A stretch of 61,242 nt of DNA. Source: Streptomyces sp. NK15101. GTDB taxonomy: Bacteria; Actinomycetota; Actinomycetes; Streptomycetales; Streptomycetaceae. The DNA lies in assembly GCF_020400725.1 (NCBI RefSeq), contig NZ_JAINVG010000043.1, positions 1-61,242 on the forward strand, in the 5' to 3' direction. Numbering within the stretch: the stretch's first letter is position 1; the number at the start of each line of letters is the position of its first letter. Below are positions 29,257 to 37,132 of this stretch, in pieces. The notes below the pieces were generated by a model, which saw only the letters and a program-made list of their open reading frames with translations, made no database searches and was not told the origin of the DNA. Both the position numbers and the translations under genes were made by a program.

Positions 29257-29688
29257 TACTGCCCCTTCGGATACATACGCGGGCCCCCACCATAGCGAGG
29301 TCCCCGGAGTGCTCCGGCGCGGCGGGTCGAGTGGGACGGGTGACGTGCGGTGCGGGACCCGGCGTCCTTCGGTCCGACCTGGGATCCGCTGGCTGCGGGT
29401 CGACCGAGAGCCGTTGTCTACTGAACGTCCGGGCCCCACCCGGGTCGCACCTTCCGCCGGGGAGACCTTCCCTCGCCACCGAGGCGCGGGCGGCGTTCGG
29501 CTGCGGCGTGGGCTGCGGTCCGGTCGGACGTCCTGTGGTGGACGCCGTGAACCTACCCGCCCCTGGCGGGCGACTGTCAACACCGGCTTGACCTGCGGAT
29601 ACCTCGCAAAAGGCCAGGCCGGAGGGGAAAATCCGCAGGTCGGGGACAAGCGTGCGGGGCGACGATCGAGGTCCGAAATGGACCTATA
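29257..29688. promoter_or_regulatory. Long leader and promoter region of ppm1, with inverted repeat
   Basis: 432 bp without a gene. On the minus strand TTGACA (29580-29575) and TAGGTT (29555-29550), spacer 19, form a candidate housekeeping promoter, which would give a leader of nearly 290 nt. Just upstream an inverted repeat, GACCTGCGGAT (29590-29600) and ATCCGCAGGTC (29631-29641), could be an operator or the terminator of the amidohydrolase gene that ends at 29689. Confidence 0.5.
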
Positions 29689-31317
29689 TCAGTCGTTCGG
29701 CCGTACGAACACCGTCTGCCCGTACACCACCGTCCGCAGACAGACGGGGAGATCGACACCGGGCGACAGATCGGGCAGACCGGGCGTTCCGGAGCGCGGG
29801 TCGGTGGACCAGCGGGCGACCCGGTCGTCGGGCGCCTGGACGACGAGCTCCTCGGTGCGCCAGACCGCGTAGTCGGCGGGGGCGCCGGGGACCAGCGTCC
29901 CCGCGTCGTCCCGGCCCACGGCCCGCCAGCCGCCCCGGGTGTGGGCGGTGAAGGCGGCCCGGGCGGAGATCCGGTGCTCGGGGGTCCGGTGGAAGGCGGC
30001 GGCCCGGACGGTGCCCCACGGGTCGAGCGGGGTGACCGGGCTGTCGGAGCCGAAGGCCAGCGGCACCCCGGCGCGCAGCAGCGCGGCGTACGGGTTGAGG
30101 GTGCGGGCCCGCTCGGCGCCGAGCCGGTCGGCGTACATGCCCTCCTCGCCGCCCCAGAGGGCGTCGAAGGCGGGCTGGACGGAGGCGGTGAGTCCCAGCT
30201 CGGCGAAGGCTGCGATCGTCTCGGGGGTGAGCATCTCGACGTGCTCGACGCGGTGCCGGGCGGCCCGGATCCGGGCCAGACCGAGCTTCTCGGCGGCGGC
30301 CCTGACGCCCTCGACGACCGCGGTCACCGCCGCGTCCCCGATGGCGTGGAAGCCGGCCTGGAGGCCCGCCTCGGTACAGGCGACGACGTGCAGGGCGATG
30401 GTGGCCGCGTCCAGGTGGGCCGAGCCTCTGTGCCCGGCGTGGTCGGCGTACGGCTCGTGGAGGCAGGCGGTGTGGGAGCCGAGGGAGCCGTCGGCGAACA
30501 GGTCGCCGGCCGCGCCGAGGGCGCCCAGGGCTCTCGCCCGCTCGACGTCGAGGTCGGCCCAGTAGCCCACGACCCGGGGCCCGGCCTCCTCGCGCGCGAG
30601 GTCCAGGAGGCCGGTGAAGTCCTCCTCCGAGGAGATCTGCGGACCGCCGCACTCGTGCAGGGTGCCGATGCCGAGGGAGGCGGCCCGCTGCCGGGCGGCG
30701 CGCTGCGCCTCGGTGCGCTGGAGCGGGGAGACGGCGGCGAAGGCGGCCGCGCGCACGGCGTGGTGGGCGTCGCCGGTGAGCGGGCGCTGCCCGTCGTGGA
30801 AGCCGTCCAGGTCACGGATGCCGGGCACGAGGTCGAGTAGGGCGGTCGTGACGACGGCCGAGTGGACGTCGATCCGGGTCAGGTAGAGCGGGCGGCCGCC
30901 GGTGAGCCCGTCGAGCTCGTCGCGGGTGAGCGGGCGGCGCTCGGGCCAGCGGGAGGCGTCCCAGCCGTGACCGATGAGGATGCGGTCCCCGGGGCGGGCG
31001 GCGGCGTGGGCCCGGATCAGCTCCGCGGCCTCGGCGAGCGAGGCGGCGGAGGACAGGTCGAGCCCCGTGAGGGCGAAGCCGGTGGCGGTGGTGTGCACGT
31101 GCGCGTCGACGAAGGCCGGGGTGACGAGCGCGCCCTCCAGGTCGACGACCTCGTCCACGCCGGAGGCGAAGGCGTCGGCCGCGCCCTCCGAGCCCACCCA
31201 GGCGACGTGCCCGCGCTCCACCACCATCGCGGTGGCGAAGGGGTCGGCGGGGCTGTGGACTTCTCCACCGCGCAGCAGCACGGTGCGGTGTTCGCCGGCA
31301 GACGTGGTCTCACTCAT
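29689..31317 (-). CDS. YtcJ-like metal-dependent amidohydrolase
   Basis: 542 aa amidohydrolase_3 family. The metal-binding HxH is in PAFVDAHVHTTATG (about residues 67-80). Further metal and catalytic positions lie in FHAIGDAAV, RHRVEHVEML and FGSDSPVTPLDPWGTV. The beta-sandwich formed by both termini is present. Such proteins hydrolyse cyclic amides or formamides; substrate unknown. Monocistronic-looking: hairpin upstream at 31330-31363. Confidence 0.93.
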   Translation of the reverse strand: MSETTSAGEHRTVLLRGGEVHSPADPFATAMVVERGHVAWVGSEGAADAFASGVDEVVDLEGALVTPAFVDAHVHTTATGFALTGLDLSSAASLAEAAELIRAHAAARPGDRILIGHGWDASRWPERRPLTRDELDGLTGGRPLYLTRIDVHSAVVTTALLDLVPGIRDLDGFHDGQRPLTGDAHHAVRAAAFAAVSPLQRTEAQRAARQRAASLGIGTLHECGGPQISSEEDFTGLLDLAREEAGPRVVGYWADLDVERARALGALGAAGDLFADGSLGSHTACLHEPYADHAGHRGSAHLDAATIALHVVACTEAGLQAGFHAIGDAAVTAVVEGVRAAAEKLGLARIRAARHRVEHVEMLTPETIAAFAELGLTASVQPAFDALWGGEEGMYADRLGAERARTLNPYAALLRAGVPLAFGSDSPVTPLDPWGTVRAAAFHRTPEHRISARAAFTAHTRGGWRAVGRDDAGTLVPGAPADYAVWRTEELVVQAPDDRVARWSTDPRSGTPGLPDLSPGVDLPVCLRTVVYGQTVFVRPND

Positions 31318-31329
31318 GCCACCAGGCTA

Positions 31330-31363
31330 GGACCTGCCGGAAGCCGGTTTGTCCGGCAGGTCC
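31330..31363 (-). terminator. Hairpin terminator downstream of Lrp-type gene
   Basis: GGACCTGCCGGA (31330-31341) and TCCGGCAGGTCC (31352-31363) form a perfect 12-bp stem with a 10-nt loop, 30 nt after the stop of the Lrp-type gene. Confidence 0.7.
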
Positions 31364-31393
31364 CCCGGGACGCGCCCGACGGCCCCGCGCGCG

Positions 31394-31834
31394 TCAGATG
31401 CGCGGCGGTCTGGCCTCGTACGGCGTGGACAGGACGACGGTCGTGCGGCTGGAGACCCCGGCCTGGGAGCGGATGCGGGTGAGCAGGTGCTCCAGCTCCA
31501 GCGGGGTGGCGACGCGGACCTTGAGGATGTAGTTCTCGTCGCCCGCGACGCTGTGACAGGCCTCGATCTCGGGGATGTCGGCGAGCCGGTCGGGGGTGTC
31601 GTCGGGGGCACTGGGGTCGAAGGGTTTGACCGAGATGAACGCGGTGAGCGGCAGGCCCACGGCCTCCGGGTCGACGACGGCGGCGTAGCCGCGGATGACC
31701 CCGCGCTGCTCCAGCCGGCGGACGCGCTGATGCACCGCCGACGTGGACAGGCCCGTGGCCTTGCCCAGGTCGGTGTAGCTCATGCGCCCGTCCTTGACGA
31801 GCAACTCCACGATCTGACGATCCAGCTCCTCCAT
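31394..31834 (-). CDS. Lrp/AsnC family transcriptional regulator
   Basis: 146 aa, normal family length. N-terminal HTH (residues 1-60: DGRMSYTDLGKATGLSTSAV as recognition region) and C-terminal RAM/effector-binding domain from about 65 (ACHSVAGDENYILKVRV contains the usual G-D-x-D/N-Y motif). It divergently faces a small gene at 32060 across 225 bp. Possible targets are that gene or the amidohydrolase downstream. Effector is probably an amino acid. Confidence 0.95.
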   Translation of the reverse strand: MEELDRQIVELLVKDGRMSYTDLGKATGLSTSAVHQRVRRLEQRGVIRGYAAVVDPEAVGLPLTAFISVKPFDPSAPDDTPDRLADIPEIEACHSVAGDENYILKVRVATPLELEHLLTRIRSQAGVSSRTTVVLSTPYEARPPRI

Positions 31835-32059
31835 GCGGTGACCCTATTGCTCCGTGCGGTCGGGGGCACAGCCGGGGGCGGCCCGTATGGGTCGCTATGG
31901 GCCATCACGGGGCACCTGCGACGGGCATGTGACGAACGCCACAGGTTTGCGCTCGGCCTGGGGCGCCGCCTCACGGTTATGCGGAGTTGTGCATGGGAAG
32001 TGCTTGCTGTGGTCGGGGCCGTACAGATCCGGCCGACCCAGCCGAGGGGGAGATTCCCA

Positions 32060-32428
32060 ATGCAGGAGCCTGTTGAATCGGTCGACACGTCCGACGAGCT
32101 CGACGCGTACGACACCTTTGAGATGTTCCGGGTCGTCTGCCCGGAGTGCGTGCAGCCCATCGCGCTGCTCGCGGACGAGGACGCGCTGCCGGAGCACGCG
32201 CTCTGCCCGACGCCGTGGAACCCCTTCGTCCTGACGGTCTGCCCGGGCACGGGCCTTCCGGCCTCCGAGGCCCGCCCCGCCGACGACGTCCTGGGGGTCC
32301 AGGAGCAGGACACCGCACTGCTCCTGACGCTCCCCCGGGGACTCGACTGGCGCACGCAGCCCTTCTCGCACGTCGGCGGTCCGGGCTCGCGTCCGATCCG
32401 GGTGCCGCAGATGCGGCGCGCGGCCTGA
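32060..32428 (+). CDS. Conserved small Cys-containing protein of unknown function
   Basis: 122 aa. ATG with GAGGGGGAG 8 nt upstream. A CPEC pair (about residue 29) followed by two further cysteines (HALCPTPWNP and TVCPGTG) could form a zinc-ribbon-like site. No membrane segment or signal peptide. The tail is basic (RVPQMRRAA). Family not recognised. Ends 9 nt from the stop of the convergent phosphotransferase gene. Confidence 0.75.
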   Translation: MQEPVESVDTSDELDAYDTFEMFRVVCPECVQPIALLADEDALPEHALCPTPWNPFVLTVCPGTGLPASEARPADDVLGVQEQDTALLLTLPRGLDWRTQPFSHVGGPGSRPIRVPQMRRAA

Positions 32429-32437
32429 GCCGGCCGG

Positions 32438-33529
32438 CTACCAGTAGCTTCCCCGCACCATCGCCGCGAGCGTGGCGTGGTGCAGGATCAGGCCGTCCGG
32501 GTCACCGGGCACCTCGACCTCGCCGAAGTGGGCCTGGCGGTACGCGATCCTGAGCATCACGATCGCGTGCCGCAGCGCCGCGTAGAGCGTGTGGAACTCC
32601 ATGTCGCGCGGGGTGTGCCCGGTCAGTTCCGTGTACCGCCGTTCGACCGCTTCGCGCCGCAGGAAGCCGGGCAGTCCGGGCTGGCCGAAGCCGACGGTCA
32701 GGTCCTGGAAGAAGCGGTGCAGGTAGACGGTCCAGCCGAGGTCGACCTCTCGGGGGACGTACGCCGCCATCTCCCAGTCGAGGACGGCGACGGGCGTGAA
32801 TCCGTCGTAGACGATGTTCCCGATGCGCGCGTCGCCCCAGCCGAGGACGGCGGGGCCCTCGTCGGCCGGCCAGAGTTCCTCCAGCCGGTCGAAGGCCGAC
32901 TCGATGAGCGGTGAGGGCGCGAGCCCCTCCACGACCCACGCGTAGTACGCGCGTTGGGCGTCGACGTGCCGGCGCAGGGGGCTCCCGGTGCCTTCGGGCA
33001 ACAGGAACTCGGCCTCCTTCGCGGGGAACTGGTCGTGCAGCCTGGCGAGTACGGAGACGGACTCGGCCTCCAGGTGGGCGCGTTCGGCGTCGGTGGCGGC
33101 GTGCAGCCAGTTCCCCTCGTACGTGTAGGGCATGACGTCCGGCGGGACGCGGCCCTCGGCGCGGGCCATCACGAAGAAGGGGGCGCCGAGCGGTTCCGGG
33201 TCCTCCTCCAGCCAGAGCACGCGCGGGACGGGGACGTCGGTGTGCTCGCCGACGAGGCGCATCACCCGGTGCTGGCGGGCCATGTCGTAGACGGGGAAGA
33301 CGGTGTACGCGGCGGGATCGGCGGCGAGCCGCAGGGCGCAGCCGCGTACCGGGGCGTCGGGATGGTCGAGGTCGAAGAGCAGGGTCTCGCTCGACATGCC
33401 GTTCGAGCCGGGGACGGCGAGGCCGGTGACCCCGGCTCCGGGCAGGTGCCGGTCCAGCCAGGCGGTGAGCCGCCGGCCGAGCTCCTCGGGGTCGCGGGTG
33501 GTGGTGCGGGGGCGCGGGGCGGTGGCCAA
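32438..33529 (-). CDS. Aminoglycoside-phosphotransferase-like (ACAD10-type) kinase
   Basis: 363 aa. APH fold: N-lobe with SSETLLFDLD, and a catalytic loop GWGDARIGNIVYDG in which the usual H-x-D reads W-G-D. The metal motif is VLDWEMAAYV. The aspartates needed for transfer are present. Homologues of this type in actinobacteria act on small molecules or acyl-CoA-linked substrates and are not antibiotic-resistance genes. It follows the gene at 33540 by 10 nt, forming a two-gene operon. Confidence 0.88.
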   Translation of the reverse strand: MATAPRPRTTTRDPEELGRRLTAWLDRHLPGAGVTGLAVPGSNGMSSETLLFDLDHPDAPVRGCALRLAADPAAYTVFPVYDMARQHRVMRLVGEHTDVPVPRVLWLEEDPEPLGAPFFVMARAEGRVPPDVMPYTYEGNWLHAATDAERAHLEAESVSVLARLHDQFPAKEAEFLLPEGTGSPLRRHVDAQRAYYAWVVEGLAPSPLIESAFDRLEELWPADEGPAVLGWGDARIGNIVYDGFTPVAVLDWEMAAYVPREVDLGWTVYLHRFFQDLTVGFGQPGLPGFLRREAVERRYTELTGHTPRDMEFHTLYAALRHAIVMLRIAYRQAHFGEVEVPGDPDGLILHHATLAAMVRGSYW

Positions 33530-33539
33530 GGGGTGCTCC

Positions 33540-34661
33540 TCAGATCGCGGTTGACGTGTGGTCGGCGAAGCCGCTGGGGTCGTGGCGGCCGAAGGAGCCG
33601 TGCTCGAAGATGCCGTGGCCGGTGTGGCCGTCGAGGGTGAAGCGGGCCGCGTGGTCGGTGACCCCGTAGGCGGCCATGGGGTGGGCGGCGGGGTCGGAGA
33701 GGTCGTAGACGCGGCGGTCGGTCCAGCCGCGGCCCTGCCAGGTCCCGTGCTGCCAGTCGGTGGCGGGCGGGTACCCGGCGCCGACGGCGAGCGGTGAGGA
33801 GGCGAGGATCTCGACGCCGATCTCCAGGGGTTTGCCGGCCGGGTCGGTGAGGTGGACGGTGGCCCGCTCGGGGTGGCGGGTGCCGGGGCGGTACGTGATC
33901 TCGGTGCGGGGCCAGCCGAGCTGGGTGTCGCGGCGGCCGTGGCGCACGAGCAGAGCCTCGTTGAGGGTGCGGTAGCCGTCGGCGTCCTCCTGGGCGACGA
34001 CCATGAGGAAGCGGTCCTCGAAGCGCATCGGGATCCAGAGCCAGTGGAAGCCCTCGGGGCGGAACTCGGCGGCGCGGCCGGGTTCCTCGCCGGGGAGGGG
34101 ACGGACGCCCCAGCTGCGGTCGCGGGTGCCGGTCCACTCCCCCGCCGTGACGGCGAACTCCTCGCCGCCGGCCCTGATGGTGCCCGCGCAGCGCCCGGCC
34201 TGGACGAAGCGGCGCCCTTCGAGGGTGAGCCGGCCGCCGTGGCGCTGGGTGTGGTGGGGTTCCCAGACGGCGGGGAAGTCGCCGGTCCAGGTGAGGTCGA
34301 AGGAGAGCCCGTCGGGGTCGGCGGGGTCGGCGGCGCAGTGCAGGGAGAAGCGCTTGAGGGGTTCGTCGACGATGATGGCGAGCGGGCCGACGGAGAGGTC
34401 CATCCGGTCGTCGCCGAGCGCGTCGGAGGCGCGGACGGCGTGCAGCCGGTCGCCGGTGCGCAGGGTGGCGTAGGCGTCGACGACCCCGGTGTTGGGGTAG
34501 ACGCCGAGACCTGCGATGAGCAGGGCCCGGCCGGTGTGGTCGAAGACGTGGAAGATGCACCGGTCGTAGGCGTTCCGGTCGCCGCTGACGTGGTGCTTCA
34601 TCGAGAGCGGTGCCTGGTGCACGGGGTATTCGTCGAGCGCGACGGGCCGGTCGTCGTCCAC
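33540..34661 (-). CDS. Conserved hypothetical protein paired with kinase gene
   Basis: 373 aa with GTG start and a strong AGGAGG 6 nt upstream. Beta-rich sequence with many Trp/Gly/His residues (EWTGTRDRSWGVRP, FHWLWIPMRFEDRFLMV, GYPPATDWQHGTWQGRGW), suggesting two lipocalin- or CrtC-like beta-barrel halves. No signal peptide. No family function recognised. Operon partner of the APH-like kinase; the pair is likely to work on one small molecule. Confidence 0.82.
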   Translation of the reverse strand: MDDDRPVALDEYPVHQAPLSMKHHVSGDRNAYDRCIFHVFDHTGRALLIAGLGVYPNTGVVDAYATLRTGDRLHAVRASDALGDDRMDLSVGPLAIIVDEPLKRFSLHCAADPADPDGLSFDLTWTGDFPAVWEPHHTQRHGGRLTLEGRRFVQAGRCAGTIRAGGEEFAVTAGEWTGTRDRSWGVRPLPGEEPGRAAEFRPEGFHWLWIPMRFEDRFLMVVAQEDADGYRTLNEALLVRHGRRDTQLGWPRTEITYRPGTRHPERATVHLTDPAGKPLEIGVEILASSPLAVGAGYPPATDWQHGTWQGRGWTDRRVYDLSDPAAHPMAAYGVTDHAARFTLDGHTGHGIFEHGSFGRHDPSGFADHTSTAI

Positions 34662-34805
34662 TGCTGACCTCCTGAGCCACGAAGGGGATCTGACGGTACG
34701 TCAGTTCTCGTCCTGGGGGCCAGAGTCGTGCACCGGGTACCGGGCGAACTGCCGCTCGAATCCGCTCGGCGGTGACCCCGGCCGCCGGGACGCGTTGGTC
34801 CGGGC

Positions 34806-35204
34806 ATGACCACGCTGTACACCACTCCCAGCGGTTACGGTCGGCACCGGCAGGCCGAACCGCGCGGTGAAGAATCGGTTCCTCAGTCGCCGTCGACGGA
34901 GCCGGCACCGGCTCCGTCACCCACCCCGGCCCCGGCGCTCGCCCCGGCCCCGGCGCCCGCGCCGCCCCCCGTGCCCGTCCCGGTCCCCGTACCGGCGCAG
35001 GGGCAGGCACAGGCCCAGGTGAAACCCCCCGTCCCCGCCGACCCGCCCATCTACCGGGACGTGCTCTCCCTCTGGGCCAGCCAGGGCCGCACCCTGCCGG
35101 GCCGCCGCGACCAGGAGTGGACCAGGCTCGCCGCCGGACCGGTCTGGGCGGACCGCACCGTGCGCGTCAGCGGGACTCTGGTCCGACCAGGTGACGGGCG
35201 ATGA
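34806..35204 (+). CDS. Small Pro/Ala-rich protein of unknown function
   Basis: 132 aa. Residues 30-75 are a low-complexity Pro-Ala-Val linker. The C-terminal 55 residues (PPIYRDVLSLWASQGRTLPG, then RDQEWTRLA) look folded and conserved in style. Its last 38 nt overlap the 3' end of the convergent acyl-CoA dehydrogenase gene. No good ribosome-binding site is seen before ATG 34806, so the start is uncertain. Confidence 0.55.
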   Translation: MTTLYTTPSGYGRHRQAEPRGEESVPQSPSTEPAPAPSPTPAPALAPAPAPAPPPVPVPVPVPAQGQAQAQVKPPVPADPPIYRDVLSLWASQGRTLPGRRDQEWTRLAAGPVWADRTVRVSGTLVRPGDGR

Positions 35205-36339
35205 CCACGCGCTGGATCTGATTGGTCCCCTCGACGATCTGGAGCATCTTCGCCTCGCGCAGATACCGCTCCACGGGGAAGTCCGCCGTGTAGCCGTAAC
35301 CGCCGAGCACCTGCACCGCGTCCGTCGTGACCTGCATGGCGGCGTCCGTGCAGAAGAGCTTGGCCATCGCCGCGCACCGGCCGAAGGGCCGCCCCTCGTC
35401 CCTGAGCCGCGCCGCCTCCAGGTACAGCGCCCGGCCCGCCTCGATCCGGGTCGCCATGTCGGCGAGCAGGAAGCGGAGCCCCTGGAAGTCGGCGAGCGGC
35501 CGGCCGAACTGGCGGCGCTCCCGCGCGTACGCCACGGCCTCGTCCAGGGCCGCCTGGGCCAGCCCCACGGCACAGGCGGCGATGCCGAGCCGCCCCGAGT
35601 CCAGGGCGTCCAGGGCGATCGCGAAGCCCTGCCCTTCCCCGCCCAGCCGCCGGTCGTCGCCGACCCGCACCCCGTCGAAGTGGAGCTGCGCGGTCGGAGA
35701 CCCCTTCATGCCCATCTTCCGCTCGGGCGGTGCCGCGCTCAGCCCCGGCGCGTCCCCCGGCACCAGGAAGGCGGTGATGCCGCGCGCGCCCGGCCCGCCG
35801 GTGCGGGCCATGACCGTGCAGAAGTCCGCGATCCCGCCGTGGGTGATCCAGGCCTTGGTGCCGTCGACGACCCAGGCGTCGCCGTCCCGGACGGCGCGGG
35901 TCCGCAGGGCCGCCGCGTCCGACCCGGCGGAGGGTTCGGAGAGGCAGTACGCGCCGAGGAGACCGCCGCCCAGCATCGCGGGCAGGTGCGCGGCCCGCTG
36001 CTCGTCGGTGCCGTAGCCCGCGAGCGCGTGGCAGGCCAGGGTGTGGACGCTCACTCCGAGCCCGACGGTGAGCCGGGCGGCGGCGAGCTCCTCCAGGACC
36101 TGGAGGTAGACCTCGTACGGCTGACCGCCCCCGCCGTACTCCGGGTCGTACGGCAGTCCGAGCAGCCCGGAGCGGGAGAGCAGCGCGAACAGCTCGCGGG
36201 GGAACCGGCCGGCGGCCTCCTCCTCGGCGGCGGACGGGGCGATCTCCCGCCGGGCGATGTCCCGCACCAGGGAGAGCAGTTCCCGGGCCTCGTCGGTGGG
36301 CAGTCGGCGTTCCACGCCGTCCGCGGTGCTGTCGGCCAT
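35167..36339 (-). CDS. Acyl-CoA dehydrogenase
   Basis: 390 aa, full length. Conserved FAD-binding signatures AYCLSEPSAGSDAAALRT and WITHGG, and the C-terminal VQVLGGYGYTADFPVERYLR with REAKMLQIVEGTNQIQR. The catalytic Glu lies in IVEGTNQIQ. Catalyses the FAD-dependent alpha,beta-dehydrogenation in fatty acid or branched-chain amino acid catabolism; chain specificity is not visible. A tandem 18-bp repeat lies upstream of its start. Confidence 0.95.
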   Translation of the reverse strand: MADSTADGVERRLPTDEARELLSLVRDIARREIAPSAAEEEAAGRFPRELFALLSRSGLLGLPYDPEYGGGGQPYEVYLQVLEELAAARLTVGLGVSVHTLACHALAGYGTDEQRAAHLPAMLGGGLLGAYCLSEPSAGSDAAALRTRAVRDGDAWVVDGTKAWITHGGIADFCTVMARTGGPGARGITAFLVPGDAPGLSAAPPERKMGMKGSPTAQLHFDGVRVGDDRRLGGEGQGFAIALDALDSGRLGIAACAVGLAQAALDEAVAYARERRQFGRPLADFQGLRFLLADMATRIEAGRALYLEAARLRDEGRPFGRCAAMAKLFCTDAAMQVTTDAVQVLGGYGYTADFPVERYLREAKMLQIVEGTNQIQRVVIARHLVGPESR

Positions 36340-36495
36340 GGCCGGACGCTCCTCCCTGCCGGGCGCGCGGGTGCGCGCGGAGTGCCGAGGTCGCGGGGAG
36401 TATGCCCGTTCCGGCCCGGTGGATCACACGGGCGCCGGGGATGCACACGGTTGCCGGGGGCACGGACGCCGGGAGGCCCATAGTTGCCGGGGGAG

Positions 36496-36531
36496 GGCAC
36501 ACAGCTGCCGGGGGGCACACAGCTGCCGGGG
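36496..36531. repeat. Perfect 18-bp tandem repeat
   Basis: GGCACACAGCTGCCGGGG occurs at 36496-36513 and 36514-36531 without a gap. Degenerate relatives (GCACACGGTTGCCGGGG, ATAGTTGCCGGGG) lie upstream at about 36443-36495. The array sits between the acyl-CoA dehydrogenase start and the small membrane protein stop. Confidence 0.8.
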
Positions 36532-36560
36532 ACCGCGCGGACGCCCGGGGGCGTGGCCGC

Positions 36561-36707
36561 CTACATGAGGCCCGCCCGGGTGACGAGGACGGCGAGCAGG
36601 ACCACCAGGGTCCAGCCGAGGACGTGCTCCAGGATCTTGGGGCCGTCGTCGCGGGGGCCGCCCGTCCGTGCGCGGGTGAGGAGGTGGGAGTGGGTGGTGG
36701 AGGTCAT
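36561..36707 (-). CDS. SCO1431-family small membrane protein
   Basis: 48 aa. Polar N-terminus containing RARTGGPRDDGPKILEH, then one hydrophobic segment (VLGWTLVVLLAVLVTRAGL). This matches the conserved Streptomyces small protein named after SCO1431. The ARTGGPR...DG.KILEHVLGW core is the family signature. Role unknown. It stands alone between acyl-CoA dehydrogenase and a secreted protease gene. Confidence 0.8.
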   Translation of the reverse strand: MTSTTHSHLLTRARTGGPRDDGPKILEHVLGWTLVVLLAVLVTRAGLM

Positions 36708-37132
36708 GGCGACCACCTTGCGCCACGGGGGCGGCCCGGGGGTAGAGACGTCGGTCACGTCCCCCGGGGCCGCCGGGCCGCCCCGACGGTGCCGAGGGCC
36801 TCCCATGCCTTGCGCGGGGCGGCCGAGGGGCGGTCGGGGAGAAGAGGCAGCGGCCCCCTCCTGTGCCGGACGCCACTTTCCCGCTCGGGGCGGAGGCTCG
36901 GCCTCGGCGCGGAGCCGGATGCTCTCCGAACGCCACGGCCGCCCGGCCGGGCGGCCGGGCCAGGTCTCGACGCACACGCCTTTCACGCCGCCACCGGTGT
37001 CGCTGCCGATCCGCTCGTGCACGTGTCCCGGGCGTGGTCGTCACCCGTGGTGGCGTCGACCAGGCGCGGGACCATGCTCCGGCTGACGGACACCCCGACG
37101 ACGCGGACGAACTCTCGCGGGGCCGCGCATGC
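36708..37132. other. 425-bp spacer with no recognised gene
   Basis: Upstream of the small membrane protein gene and downstream of the secreted protease gene. Several long open frames cross it on both strands but none shows family resemblance. A CCGGCCGGGCGGCCGG-like palindromic patch is at about 36940-36960. Nothing else can be supported. Confidence 0.35.

Noticed and set aside
28480..29649. 389-aa form of Ppm1
   Set aside because: The first 131 residues are Arg/Pro-rich with no similarity; GTG 29256 has a good ribosome-binding site and the right family length.
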